Origin: Acidobacteriaceae bacterium
Lineage (GTDB): Bacteria; Acidobacteriota; Terriglobia; Terriglobales; Acidobacteriaceae
Direction of reading: 5' to 3'
DNA: 64,000 nucleotides
NCBI GenBank assembly: GCA_028283625.1
Contig: JAPWKG010000003.1
Span: 19,147-83,146 of the forward strand
Made by a program: the position numbers and the translations under genes. The notes under the pieces are model-generated. The model did not search any database and had not been told where the DNA came from. It saw only the letters and a list, made by a program, of their open reading frames with translations. Shown piece by piece: positions 8,996 through 17,140 of this stretch; positions within the stretch are counted from its first letter, which is position 1; each line of letters begins with the position of its first letter.

Positions 8996-9023
8996 GAAAG
9001 GCCCTCCGAGTGGAGGGCCTTTC
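8996..9023. terminator. Bidirectional terminator between convergent genes
   Basis: Perfect 12-bp stem gaaaggccctcc-gagt-ggagggcctttc. Confidence 0.85.
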
Positions 9024-9040
9024 GCTTGTGCCATGAAAGA

Positions 9041-11521
9041 TTAAACGACCTGCGCCAACAGGCGCTTCCAGTTTTTCTGGTTCTTCTTGAAGCTCTTCTT
9101 CAGATCATCCAGGGTGCGCTGAAAATCCGCGTTGTCGGCCATCGAGCGCCACGCTGGATTGATGGAGAACCACGGGTAATTCTCGTTGCCAAGGTAGATC
9201 GCCCGGCGCAGCCAGTGCAACGACTCCGGCGCATCGCCTTCTACGGCAAAGTAGGTCGCAAGGCGGTAGGCCATCTCACTGTCGGCTTCAGCTGCGGCGA
9301 GCGTGTCTTCGGTAATAAAGTCCTCCGCCCGCTTGCGATCTCCCAGCTGCACGTAGCACATGGCAATGGTGGGGAACACGATACGCATCGTGGCATCATC
9401 CCGCGTCACCGACTCCAGCGTTTCGATGGCTCGTGAAAGCTGTCCCATACGCATCTGCTGGTACCCCATGGAGATGCGCAGCAACGGCTGACGTGGCTCC
9501 AGCGTAAGCCCCTTCTGGATCTCTTCGCCCGCAAGCTCCAACTGGTTTTGGTACTGATACACGCGAGCACGGTGGTTATAAATGACGGCCGCATTGCCCG
9601 GGTTCAGCCGGAGCGAGGTATTGAACTGCTCCAGAGCGTCTTCGTACATTCCATCAATGCGCAGCGTCATCCCTGCGACAAGATGCACGTTCCAGTCGTT
9701 GCCTGCTGACTGCAAAAGATTTTCAATGCCGTGGCGTGCACTTTCCTTTTCGCCGCGGCTCAGCAGCATATAGACGCGATACAGATTTGCTTCGACCATC
9801 GAAGGGTCGATATCCAGGGCGCGATCGAAAGCACGACGCGCCTCCAGCACATGCATCTGTCCGCCGAGTCCGTGGCGCGTGTACTGCAGATGGGTGATAC
9901 CAAGCCCGGACCAGCCAGGAGCAAAGTTCGCATCGCGGCGCACAACCAGCTCAAAGAGCTCGCGACCGCGATCAAGGTCTTCGCGATTGCCGGTACGCTG
10001 CATGAACGAGGTCAGAAAAGCACGGGCCTGCAGATAATCCTCGGAGACGGAATCGACCAGCGCATCCCCACCGCGCTCGCTGTGCGGCTTTGAGTGCACG
10101 GTCTGCAGACCGGAACCACGCAGCTCGGCAAAGACTTCGTCACAGATCTCCGTCTGCACCGCGATCAGATCGAACGACTGCACGCTGATGGCGCCACCCG
10201 TGCGCACACGCTGACGCTTCACATCCAGCAGCTGCCAGTTCAGATCGAACCCTCGCTCGGAACGCAAAAAGTTTCCGGCGAGCACGAAATCCACCAGAAG
10301 CTTCTTGCCAATGCTTAGAGGATCGAGCTGCCACGTGGGCAGGTTCATCAACGTGCTCGAAGGACGAACGACGAGATCAGGCACCTGCGCTAAACGAGCC
10401 CCGAGAGCATCCGCCAGGGCCGAGCCATAGAACGGTGTCGACGAGGACGCACCGAGGTTCGTAAACGGAATGACGAGGATGCTGGTGGGCTCATCGGCCA
10501 CCTTCGGCGCGCTCTCGCGGAAACGCTCAGCCAGCATCGACAGGATGTTGGTCGTGCGCTTCTCCTCTTCCGGCGTTTCAAGATCCTGGCGCTGACGCGC
10601 GCTCATACCCACGGCGCCTTCGCCCGGCATCACCATGGTGTCCAGCTGCAGGCTCTTCAGAATCGTCTTCAGCCCTTCGCGTACCTCGGCAGCGGTCTGG
10701 TAGCGCTCACTGGGCTGCTTGGCCAGGCAGCGAAGAATGACGCTCTCCAGCTCCTGCGGGATTCCCGGAACCAGCGTACGTAGGCTCGGCGGCTCGGCAA
10801 ACTGGATCGCACGAATGCTTTGCAGCTCTTGTGCGTCGGGTTTGTGAAAGGGGTGACGGCCGCTCACCATCTCATAGAGGATCAGGCCGAGCGCAAAGAT
10901 ATCGGACTGCACGCTCGATTGACCGGTAACAAACTGTTCCGGCGCCATGTAGGCAATGGTTCCACCGCGCGCGGTGTACGTGGCATCCACCGGGGGCGGC
11001 TCAATCGGCAAGCCAGGCAGCTCGGGGTCGAACTCGATCCGCTCGCGCTTCAGCTGACGGGCAAGACCGAAATCAAGGATCTTGATCAGTCCGCCATCGG
11101 TCAGCATCACGTTGGCAGGCTTCAGGTCGCGGTGAAAAATCCCCAGCGAATGCGCAGCCGCCAGACCATCGGCGATCTGCATGCCACTGGAAAGCACCAG
11201 CTGTGTGCTGGCCGGGCCCTCCGCAATCACCTTGTCCAGACTTTTGCCGGGGATGTACTGCATCACGATGTAGGCTTCGGCTTCAGCCTCACCAACCTCA
11301 TAGATCGAGCACACATTGGGATGATCGATCGCACTCGCCAAACGTGCTTCGCGAAGCTGCGTAGTACGAATCTGCTCAACGGTTTGCGACGGTCCTCGTT
11401 TGAGGAGCTTCATCACGACCGGACGCTGCAACAGCGTGTCATGAGCTAGGAAAACGACCCCGGAGCCACCCGATCCAATTTTGCGGACAAGCTCATACTG
11501 CCGAATGACACGACGCGCCAT
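9041..11521 (-). CDS. Serine/threonine protein kinase with C-terminal TPR domain
   Basis: RKIGSGGSGVVFLAHDTLLQRPVVMKLL, FHRDLKPANVML, KILDFGLARQL, GTIAYMAPEQ; then a TolB-like domain (TSILVIPFTNLG) and TPRs. Start placed at MARRVIRQYEL. Confidence 0.92.
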   Translation of the reverse strand: MARRVIRQYELVRKIGSGGSGVVFLAHDTLLQRPVVMKLLKRGPSQTVEQIRTTQLREARLASAIDHPNVCSIYEVGEAEAEAYIVMQYIPGKSLDKVIAEGPASTQLVLSSGMQIADGLAAAHSLGIFHRDLKPANVMLTDGGLIKILDFGLARQLKRERIEFDPELPGLPIEPPPVDATYTARGGTIAYMAPEQFVTGQSSVQSDIFALGLILYEMVSGRHPFHKPDAQELQSIRAIQFAEPPSLRTLVPGIPQELESVILRCLAKQPSERYQTAAEVREGLKTILKSLQLDTMVMPGEGAVGMSARQRQDLETPEEEKRTTNILSMLAERFRESAPKVADEPTSILVIPFTNLGASSSTPFYGSALADALGARLAQVPDLVVRPSSTLMNLPTWQLDPLSIGKKLLVDFVLAGNFLRSERGFDLNWQLLDVKRQRVRTGGAISVQSFDLIAVQTEICDEVFAELRGSGLQTVHSKPHSERGGDALVDSVSEDYLQARAFLTSFMQRTGNREDLDRGRELFELVVRRDANFAPGWSGLGITHLQYTRHGLGGQMHVLEARRAFDRALDIDPSMVEANLYRVYMLLSRGEKESARHGIENLLQSAGNDWNVHLVAGMTLRIDGMYEDALEQFNTSLRLNPGNAAVIYNHRARVYQYQNQLELAGEEIQKGLTLEPRQPLLRISMGYQQMRMGQLSRAIETLESVTRDDATMRIVFPTIAMCYVQLGDRKRAEDFITEDTLAAAEADSEMAYRLATYFAVEGDAPESLHWLRRAIYLGNENYPWFSINPAWRSMADNADFQRTLDDLKKSFKKNQKNWKRLLAQVV

Positions 11522-11774
11522 ACCCCCAATTATCTCAGCAGAACACCACTCTCTGCCTGTTGGAAACGCTTCGTGCAACACCTGGAGCACGATAACGTCC
11601 TCTCCTAAAAGTCAGCCCGGAAAAAGAATTAAAAAATCCACATCAACTCAGGCAGCGTTTCTGGAACTCGTTGCATCGAACGACGTCAGCCACAACAAAA
11701 TTATTTCGACTAAAGATGCCGCCCCTGGACAACTTTTTCCAACCTTGCGGCAATCATTACGGTCAAGGTTTCTA

Positions 11775-12146
11775 ATGCCCGCTACGATCCTGCTTATCGA
11801 CGACAACGCAGTTCAGGCAGCCACCCGGCAGACCATCCTGAAACGTGCAGGTTACACGGTAATCGCCGCGCTTTCGCCTGCGCGGACACTCGAACAGCTT
11901 AAGAACGGTGAGTTCCCCGGGTCAGTCGACCTCATCGTAACCGACCACATCATGCCTGGAATGAACGGCAACGAGTTCGTGCGTGAGCTGCGGAGCTTTG
12001 CGCCACAGGTTCCCGTACTTGTCATCAGCGGTATGGCCGAAGCCGAAGAGGAGTACCAGGGTCTCGGAGTCCACTTCCGCCTGAAGCCTCTGCTGCCGGA
12101 CAACCTACTGGCCAGCGTGCACAATCTCGCGCCGATCACGACCTAA
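11775..12146 (+). CDS. Stand-alone response regulator receiver (CheY-like)
   Basis: MPATILLIDDNAVQAATR, phospho-acceptor region DLIVTDHIMPGMNG, VLVISGMAE and FRLKPLLPDNLL. Confidence 0.88.
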   Translation: MPATILLIDDNAVQAATRQTILKRAGYTVIAALSPARTLEQLKNGEFPGSVDLIVTDHIMPGMNGNEFVRELRSFAPQVPVLVISGMAEAEEEYQGLGVHFRLKPLLPDNLLASVHNLAPITT

Positions 12147-12266
12147 AAGGCCCTGCGACCAATCGTCGCAGAGTGAACCACTTCCAACCGGTATCCGGTG
12201 ATCACTCGAAGCAAAGGCGCGTCGCCGGCAAACAATCTGAGAAAATAAGTGCGGAAGGAACGCCGC

Positions 12267-14378
12267 ATGCCACATCCTATGCCGAGCCTGGGCAGTTTTA
12301 GCCTCATGCTCGCCCTGGCGCTCAGCGCCTATGCCCTTTTGGCCGGAACGCTTTCCCTGTGGTCTACCGCTAAGGGGCGGCCGCTGGCCGTCTCTTCCGC
12401 ACAGCTCGGAGAAACCTCTCGACGAGCAGGCATCGCCACCTTCTGGTGCGTCAGCGTTGCGGCCTTCGCTCTGGTCTGGGCTGCGTTCAGCAACGACTAC
12501 TCCGTTGACTATGTGCTGCACCACACCAACCGCGATCTGATCCCGGTCTATAAGTTTTCCGCACTCTGGTCCGGGCAGGAAGGCTCGCTGTTGCTCTGGG
12601 CATGGCTGTTGGCCACCTACGGCTTTGTGATGCGCCTGCGCCACAAGGTAGACGTGGCCCTTACCGCATATGCGTCGACGATTCTGGCAGCGATCCAGCT
12701 GTTCTTCCTTCTGCTTCTGGTCTTCGCCGCACCACCGTTTGCCATCGTTCCCGGTGGAATCGCACCCAAGGACGGCTTTGGCCTGAACCCCCTGCTGCAG
12801 TATCCGGAGATGGTCATTCATCCTCCGATGCTGTATCTGGGCTACGTCGGATTTTCCATTCCCTTTGCCTTTGCGCTCGGCGCCCTGATGATGCGCTACC
12901 CCGGCGAGAAGTGGATTCACATCACCCGCCGCTGGACGATGGTGACCTGGCTCTTTCTTACCTGCGGCATCTGCCTGGGCATGCACTGGGCCTACGCCGT
13001 GCTGGGCTGGGGCGGCTACTGGGGATGGGATCCGGTTGAGAACGCTTCGCTTATGCCGTGGCTGGCAGCCACCGCCTTTCTGCACTCGGTCATGATGCAG
13101 GAGAAGCGCGGCATGATGAAGGGCTGGAATGTCTGGCTCATCTTCATCACCTTCATGCTTTCGATTCTGGGGACGCTGCTTACGCGCGCCGGCCTGGTCA
13201 GCTCCGTACACGCTTTCGCGCAGAGCTCCATCGGCGACTGGTTTGTCGGGTTTCTGTTGCTGGTCGCGGTGGTGTGCCTGTTCACCTTCTTCCTGCAACG
13301 CGATCATCTGGTGGCGGACAACAAGCTGGAGTCGCTCGTCTCGCGTGAAAGCTCCTTCCTGTTCAACAACCTGATCCTTCTCGCCGCCTGCTTCACCGTG
13401 CTATGGGGAACTCTCTTCCCTGTCCTGTCCGAATACGTACAAGGCTCGAAGGTCACCATGGGCGCGCCGTTCTATAACAAGGTCGCCGTGCCCATCGGTC
13501 TTGGGCTGCTCTTCCTGACCGGCGTAGGGCCACTGCTGGCATGGCGCGCCACCTCGCTGCGTTCGATTCGCCGCAACTTCGTGCTTCCCTGCCTCTCGAT
13601 TCTTGTGATGGCAGGCTCGCTCATCGCCACAGGGCTGCGGCCGTGGGAAGAAGACGACCCGACCTCGAGCCTCTATTCCCTGGTCTGCTTCTCGCTCTCG
13701 GCAGGCGTGATCACCGCCATCGTGACGGAGTTCCTCCGCGGAGCCGCGGTGGTTCGCACGCAGACCGGCAAGAATCTTCTGGCCTCCACCCTTTTGCTTA
13801 CGCGCCGCAACACACGCCGTTACGGCGGCTACATCATCCACTTTGGCATTGTGGTTATGTTCATCGGCCTCGCAGGCGCAGCGTTCAACCAATCCAAAGA
13901 GATGGAGATGCACTTCGGAGACTCGGTGCAGATCGGGTCGTGGAAACTGGTGTGCAACTCATACTCACAGGACACCAACGCGAATTACGACACCGACTAC
14001 GCCCTCATGGATGTCTTCCACAACGGCAAGAAGATCACACAGCTTGCTCCGGAGCGCCGCTTCTACACAGCTTCACAGCAGACATCGACCGTGGTCGCGA
14101 TTCACTCCACGCTGTCGCGCGATCTCTACGTCGTCTTCGAAGGCCGAAACCCGCAGACCGATCGCCCGATCCTGAAGGTCTTCCTGAACCCCCTGGTGAA
14201 CTGGATCTGGATCGGTGTCCTGATTGTCATTCTGGGTACGGCAATTGCGCTGGTGCCCTCTCTCACACCGAGCCGCGCTCCGGTAGCGCTTCCGGCAAAG
14301 GCTCCTCCGGCTGAAACGCCTGCGTTTACCGCCGTGACCGCACAGGCCAAGAATGCAGCGGGGCCTTCCCATGCTTAG
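12267..14378 (+). CDS. ccmF: Cytochrome c-type biogenesis protein CcmF (heme lyase subunit)
   Basis: Multi-TM protein; WWD-type motif HWAYAVLGWGGYWGWDPVENASLMPWL; GSLLLWAWLLATYG; GTLLTRAGLVSSVHAFAQSSIG. An alternative GTG start at 12249 is possible. Confidence 0.93.
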   Translation: MPHPMPSLGSFSLMLALALSAYALLAGTLSLWSTAKGRPLAVSSAQLGETSRRAGIATFWCVSVAAFALVWAAFSNDYSVDYVLHHTNRDLIPVYKFSALWSGQEGSLLLWAWLLATYGFVMRLRHKVDVALTAYASTILAAIQLFFLLLLVFAAPPFAIVPGGIAPKDGFGLNPLLQYPEMVIHPPMLYLGYVGFSIPFAFALGALMMRYPGEKWIHITRRWTMVTWLFLTCGICLGMHWAYAVLGWGGYWGWDPVENASLMPWLAATAFLHSVMMQEKRGMMKGWNVWLIFITFMLSILGTLLTRAGLVSSVHAFAQSSIGDWFVGFLLLVAVVCLFTFFLQRDHLVADNKLESLVSRESSFLFNNLILLAACFTVLWGTLFPVLSEYVQGSKVTMGAPFYNKVAVPIGLGLLFLTGVGPLLAWRATSLRSIRRNFVLPCLSILVMAGSLIATGLRPWEEDDPTSSLYSLVCFSLSAGVITAIVTEFLRGAAVVRTQTGKNLLASTLLLTRRNTRRYGGYIIHFGIVVMFIGLAGAAFNQSKEMEMHFGDSVQIGSWKLVCNSYSQDTNANYDTDYALMDVFHNGKKITQLAPERRFYTASQQTSTVVAIHSTLSRDLYVVFEGRNPQTDRPILKVFLNPLVNWIWIGVLIVILGTAIALVPSLTPSRAPVALPAKAPPAETPAFTAVTAQAKNAAGPSHA

Positions 14379-14868
14379 CCGGATGTTTGCCTTTCGCCTT
14401 CCGACAGCGCTTCGCCGCTCGGCACACCTGCTTTTGCTGCTCGTGGTTGGCTTCACGATGCTCGGCGCCGGGACGCCGTCAGCCTCCCGCTTCAACGATC
14501 TCGGGCACAAGCTGATGTGCCCCTGCGGTTGCGGCGAGATCTTGCTGGAGTGCAATCATGTCGGCTGCCCGGACTCTAATCGCATGATCGGCGAGCTGCA
14601 GCAGCAGCTCAGCACAGGCCTTGGCGATACCGGTGTGCTCAACTTCTTCTCCGCAAAATATGGGCCGACCGTGCTGGCCGCGCCCATCCGCGGAGGCTTT
14701 GACCTCGTCGCATGGATCGTTCCGTTCGCGGTGCTGCTCCTCGGCGTACTTGCAGTCGTTCTGGTGCTGAGAATGTGGAAACGCCGCCAACAGCCGCTGG
14801 CAACAGCGGCTTCTGCCCCCTTGCCCGATACCTTGCAGGAACAGATTCGGCGCGAGACGGAGTACTGA
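14371..14868 (+). CDS. ccmH: CcmH-like cytochrome c biogenesis protein, Cys-rich variant
   Basis: LMCPCGCGEILLECNHVGCPDS near the N-terminus, then FFSAKYGPTVLAAP and a C-terminal TM. It overlaps the 3' end of ccmF. Confidence 0.82.
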   Translation: MLSRMFAFRLPTALRRSAHLLLLLVVGFTMLGAGTPSASRFNDLGHKLMCPCGCGEILLECNHVGCPDSNRMIGELQQQLSTGLGDTGVLNFFSAKYGPTVLAAPIRGGFDLVAWIVPFAVLLLGVLAVVLVLRMWKRRQQPLATAASAPLPDTLQEQIRRETEY

Positions 14869-14942
14869 CCCACTTACGGGATCAGTACTGGCGAAATCGT
14901 GGCATGGACTTCCATGCCCCCGAATCCTAGACTGGGCCCTCT

Positions 14943-15485
14943 ATGACGCGCTTAGAACTCCTGACCATCGTGGTCGGCCGCGCCCGCAGCAACGGGTTTG
15001 AGTTTCGTCGCTGGTACACAGCACGCCTCAACGTGCCATGGATCTCAGCGAAGGCGGCGTTACAGCTCCTGGAATCACAGCGCCGCTACTACGCTCTTCT
15101 CTTCTCCCACGAGTTTGCTCAGAGCTTCTGGAAGCCGGGCATCGAAATTACCTTTGAAATTCCGGGCTCAAGTTTCCAGCGCCGGCGCGCAGACGGAACG
15201 ATCGTCACCGTCGAGCGCAAGCCGTTCATCAAGCGCTCCACACGGCCGGAAGCCTGGAAGTATCACCTGAAAGAGATGGCGCTGGCCGAAGAACCGCTGC
15301 GGTACATTCGCAAGTACCTCGCGGTGGAAGACGAGCTGGAAGAAGACATGGCGGCCGGAAGTTCCGAAACCGTCGAGCTGCGCTCCCCCAAGCCTCGCGT
15401 ACCGAAACGCCCCCGCCGCGAGAAGCCCATCGTTCGACCACTGCCTACCGACATGCCCGAGTTCCTGCGCAGACCGTATCGCTAA
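14943..15485 (+). CDS. Conserved-looking hypothetical protein
   Basis: 181-codon ORF in a plausible operon position; no family recognised. Confidence 0.55.
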   Translation: MTRLELLTIVVGRARSNGFEFRRWYTARLNVPWISAKAALQLLESQRRYYALLFSHEFAQSFWKPGIEITFEIPGSSFQRRRADGTIVTVERKPFIKRSTRPEAWKYHLKEMALAEEPLRYIRKYLAVEDELEEDMAAGSSETVELRSPKPRVPKRPRREKPIVRPLPTDMPEFLRRPYR

Positions 15486-15511
15486 GGCTGAACGAGCACT
15501 ACCATCCAGCC

Positions 15512-16510
15512 TCAGTTGCCGCCAGTCATCTCCTGCAAAGCCTTTTCGGTTGCCTTTTTCGTCTTCGGGAAAGGGTCGAGCTGCAGCACGCGGCGGTAGT
15601 TTTTCTCTGCCTCATCGAGCTTCCCGAGCTTGCGCGCAGCCTCAGCCAACGCGAAGTGAGCCTCGGCGTCGTCGTCAAAGAGACTCACCGCGTCCTGGGC
15701 ACGCCCATAGGCTCCGCGGTAGTTTCCGTCCTGCTGATAAAACTTGGCAACGCGAAGATCTTCCGCCTCGCGATCATCATTGCTCATCGGTGGTGGCGAC
15801 GGCGGACGGTGCAGGTTGCGCTTCGGAGCCGGTGGCGTATCGCTGTTCACGTCGTCCGCAGAGGGCGACTTGCCCGGATCGGAGCTATCGGGGGCAGAGG
15901 AACTGGAAGAGGAGCTGCTGCTCGACGAAGACGAGGAATCCCCTGAGCTGCCCGCATCGTTCAACCCCGGAGTCTGTCCCTTATCAGCATCCGGCTGTCC
16001 GGCAGCAGGCGATGGTGCTGCCGGTGTGTCTGCAGGCGGTGTCGTTGTCGTATCGGCAGCAGCTGCAGGAGCACCGCTGCTTTCCCCGGGGAACGGAAAT
16101 TTCTTCGCAAGGCTGCTTCCTGCGCCGTCATCCTGCCCGGAGTCCTTGCCTGCATCCGGGTCCGGAGCGTCCAACGCATCCGAGTCATCGCTCTTGCTCT
16201 TCTTTTTGCGAGCTTCCTCGCGCTTACGACGCGCCTCTTCCCTGGCTTGCGATGGAGTACAGTTGCTGGTCCCCGTAAGCTGGCCATCCTTCTGCGTCAC
16301 CGAGTAGGTGCACCCCTGCTCCGGCGTACCGGAGGAGCCGGCCGCCGGCGATGCAGGCTGCGGCGACCCCGGAGGAACCGTTTGCTGGGCTTGCGAAGGA
16401 TCCGGCAAATTGCCCGGTTGCTGCGTCGAAGTGCTTTGCGCACTCGCTGTAACTGCCCCCAGCAGAAGACATCCGCCCATCGCCCATACACGCACCGTCA
16501 TACACCCCAT
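15512..16510 (-). CDS. Exported TPR protein with poly-Ser/Pro/Ala low-complexity region
   Basis: N-terminal signal (MGCMTVRVWAMGGCLLLGAVTASAQ), poly-Ser tract, C-terminal TPR (DDDAEAHFALAEAARKLGKLDEAEKNYRRVLQLDPFPK). The ORF start at 16537 is an alternative. Confidence 0.75.
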   Translation of the reverse strand: MGCMTVRVWAMGGCLLLGAVTASAQSTSTQQPGNLPDPSQAQQTVPPGSPQPASPAAGSSGTPEQGCTYSVTQKDGQLTGTSNCTPSQAREEARRKREEARKKKSKSDDSDALDAPDPDAGKDSGQDDGAGSSLAKKFPFPGESSGAPAAAADTTTTPPADTPAAPSPAAGQPDADKGQTPGLNDAGSSGDSSSSSSSSSSSSSSAPDSSDPGKSPSADDVNSDTPPAPKRNLHRPPSPPPMSNDDREAEDLRVAKFYQQDGNYRGAYGRAQDAVSLFDDDAEAHFALAEAARKLGKLDEAEKNYRRVLQLDPFPKTKKATEKALQEMTGGN

Positions 16511-16556
16511 TAGACTCCATTCGCGAAAGAAGATCACCTGCTACACTCACTCCACG

Positions 16557-17063
16557 ATGCCACCGCGTAAGTCCTCTCAGGAAACCTCTCCCCGCCTGCT
16601 CATCCAGTCCTCATCGATCCACGCCGCAGGCTGCATTACGTTGGACCCGATCCGCCGTGGGCAGAAGATTCTGGAGTACAACGGAGAGCGCATCCCAAAG
16701 GGCGTTGCCGATCTGCGCTATGAAAATCGTTTCGTAACCTATCTCTTTGGGTTCGGCGATGAAGGCGATGTGATCGACGGCTTTGGCACCGCCATGTTCC
16801 TCAACCACTCCTGCAACCCGAACTGCGCTACCGAAGAAATTGACGGCCGCGTTTTTGTCCGGGCTGTGCGCGATATCGCGGCAGGCGAGGAACTGCTCTA
16901 CGAGTACAACCTGTACGACTCCGATCCTGACGACGTTGCCGACTGTTACTGCGGTGCTCCGCAGTGCCGTGGCACCATGTACTCTGACGCCGAAGTGGCG
17001 CGCCGGAACCGGGCTTTGGCGCGGCGTGCGACCAGAGCCTCTGCATCGCAGGTAGTCGGTTAG
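16557..17063 (+). CDS. SET-domain protein (putative protein-lysine methyltransferase) with post-SET Cys motif
   Basis: FLNHSCNPNCATEEIDGRVFVRAVRDIAAGEELLYEYN followed by DCYCGAPQCRGTMY. Confidence 0.9.
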   Translation: MPPRKSSQETSPRLLIQSSSIHAAGCITLDPIRRGQKILEYNGERIPKGVADLRYENRFVTYLFGFGDEGDVIDGFGTAMFLNHSCNPNCATEEIDGRVFVRAVRDIAAGEELLYEYNLYDSDPDDVADCYCGAPQCRGTMYSDAEVARRNRALARRATRASASQVVG

Positions 17064-17140
17064 GCGGCTCGTCCGCAACCCTAGCCACCGCGTGCGGCCA
17101 CGCGATCAACAGCCCCGGAGCCAGTACAATCTCTCAGGAG

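Noticed and set aside
12105-13307. 400-aa minus-strand ORF opposite ccmF
   Set aside because: Antisense to the CcmF heme-lyase motifs; no domain in the translation.
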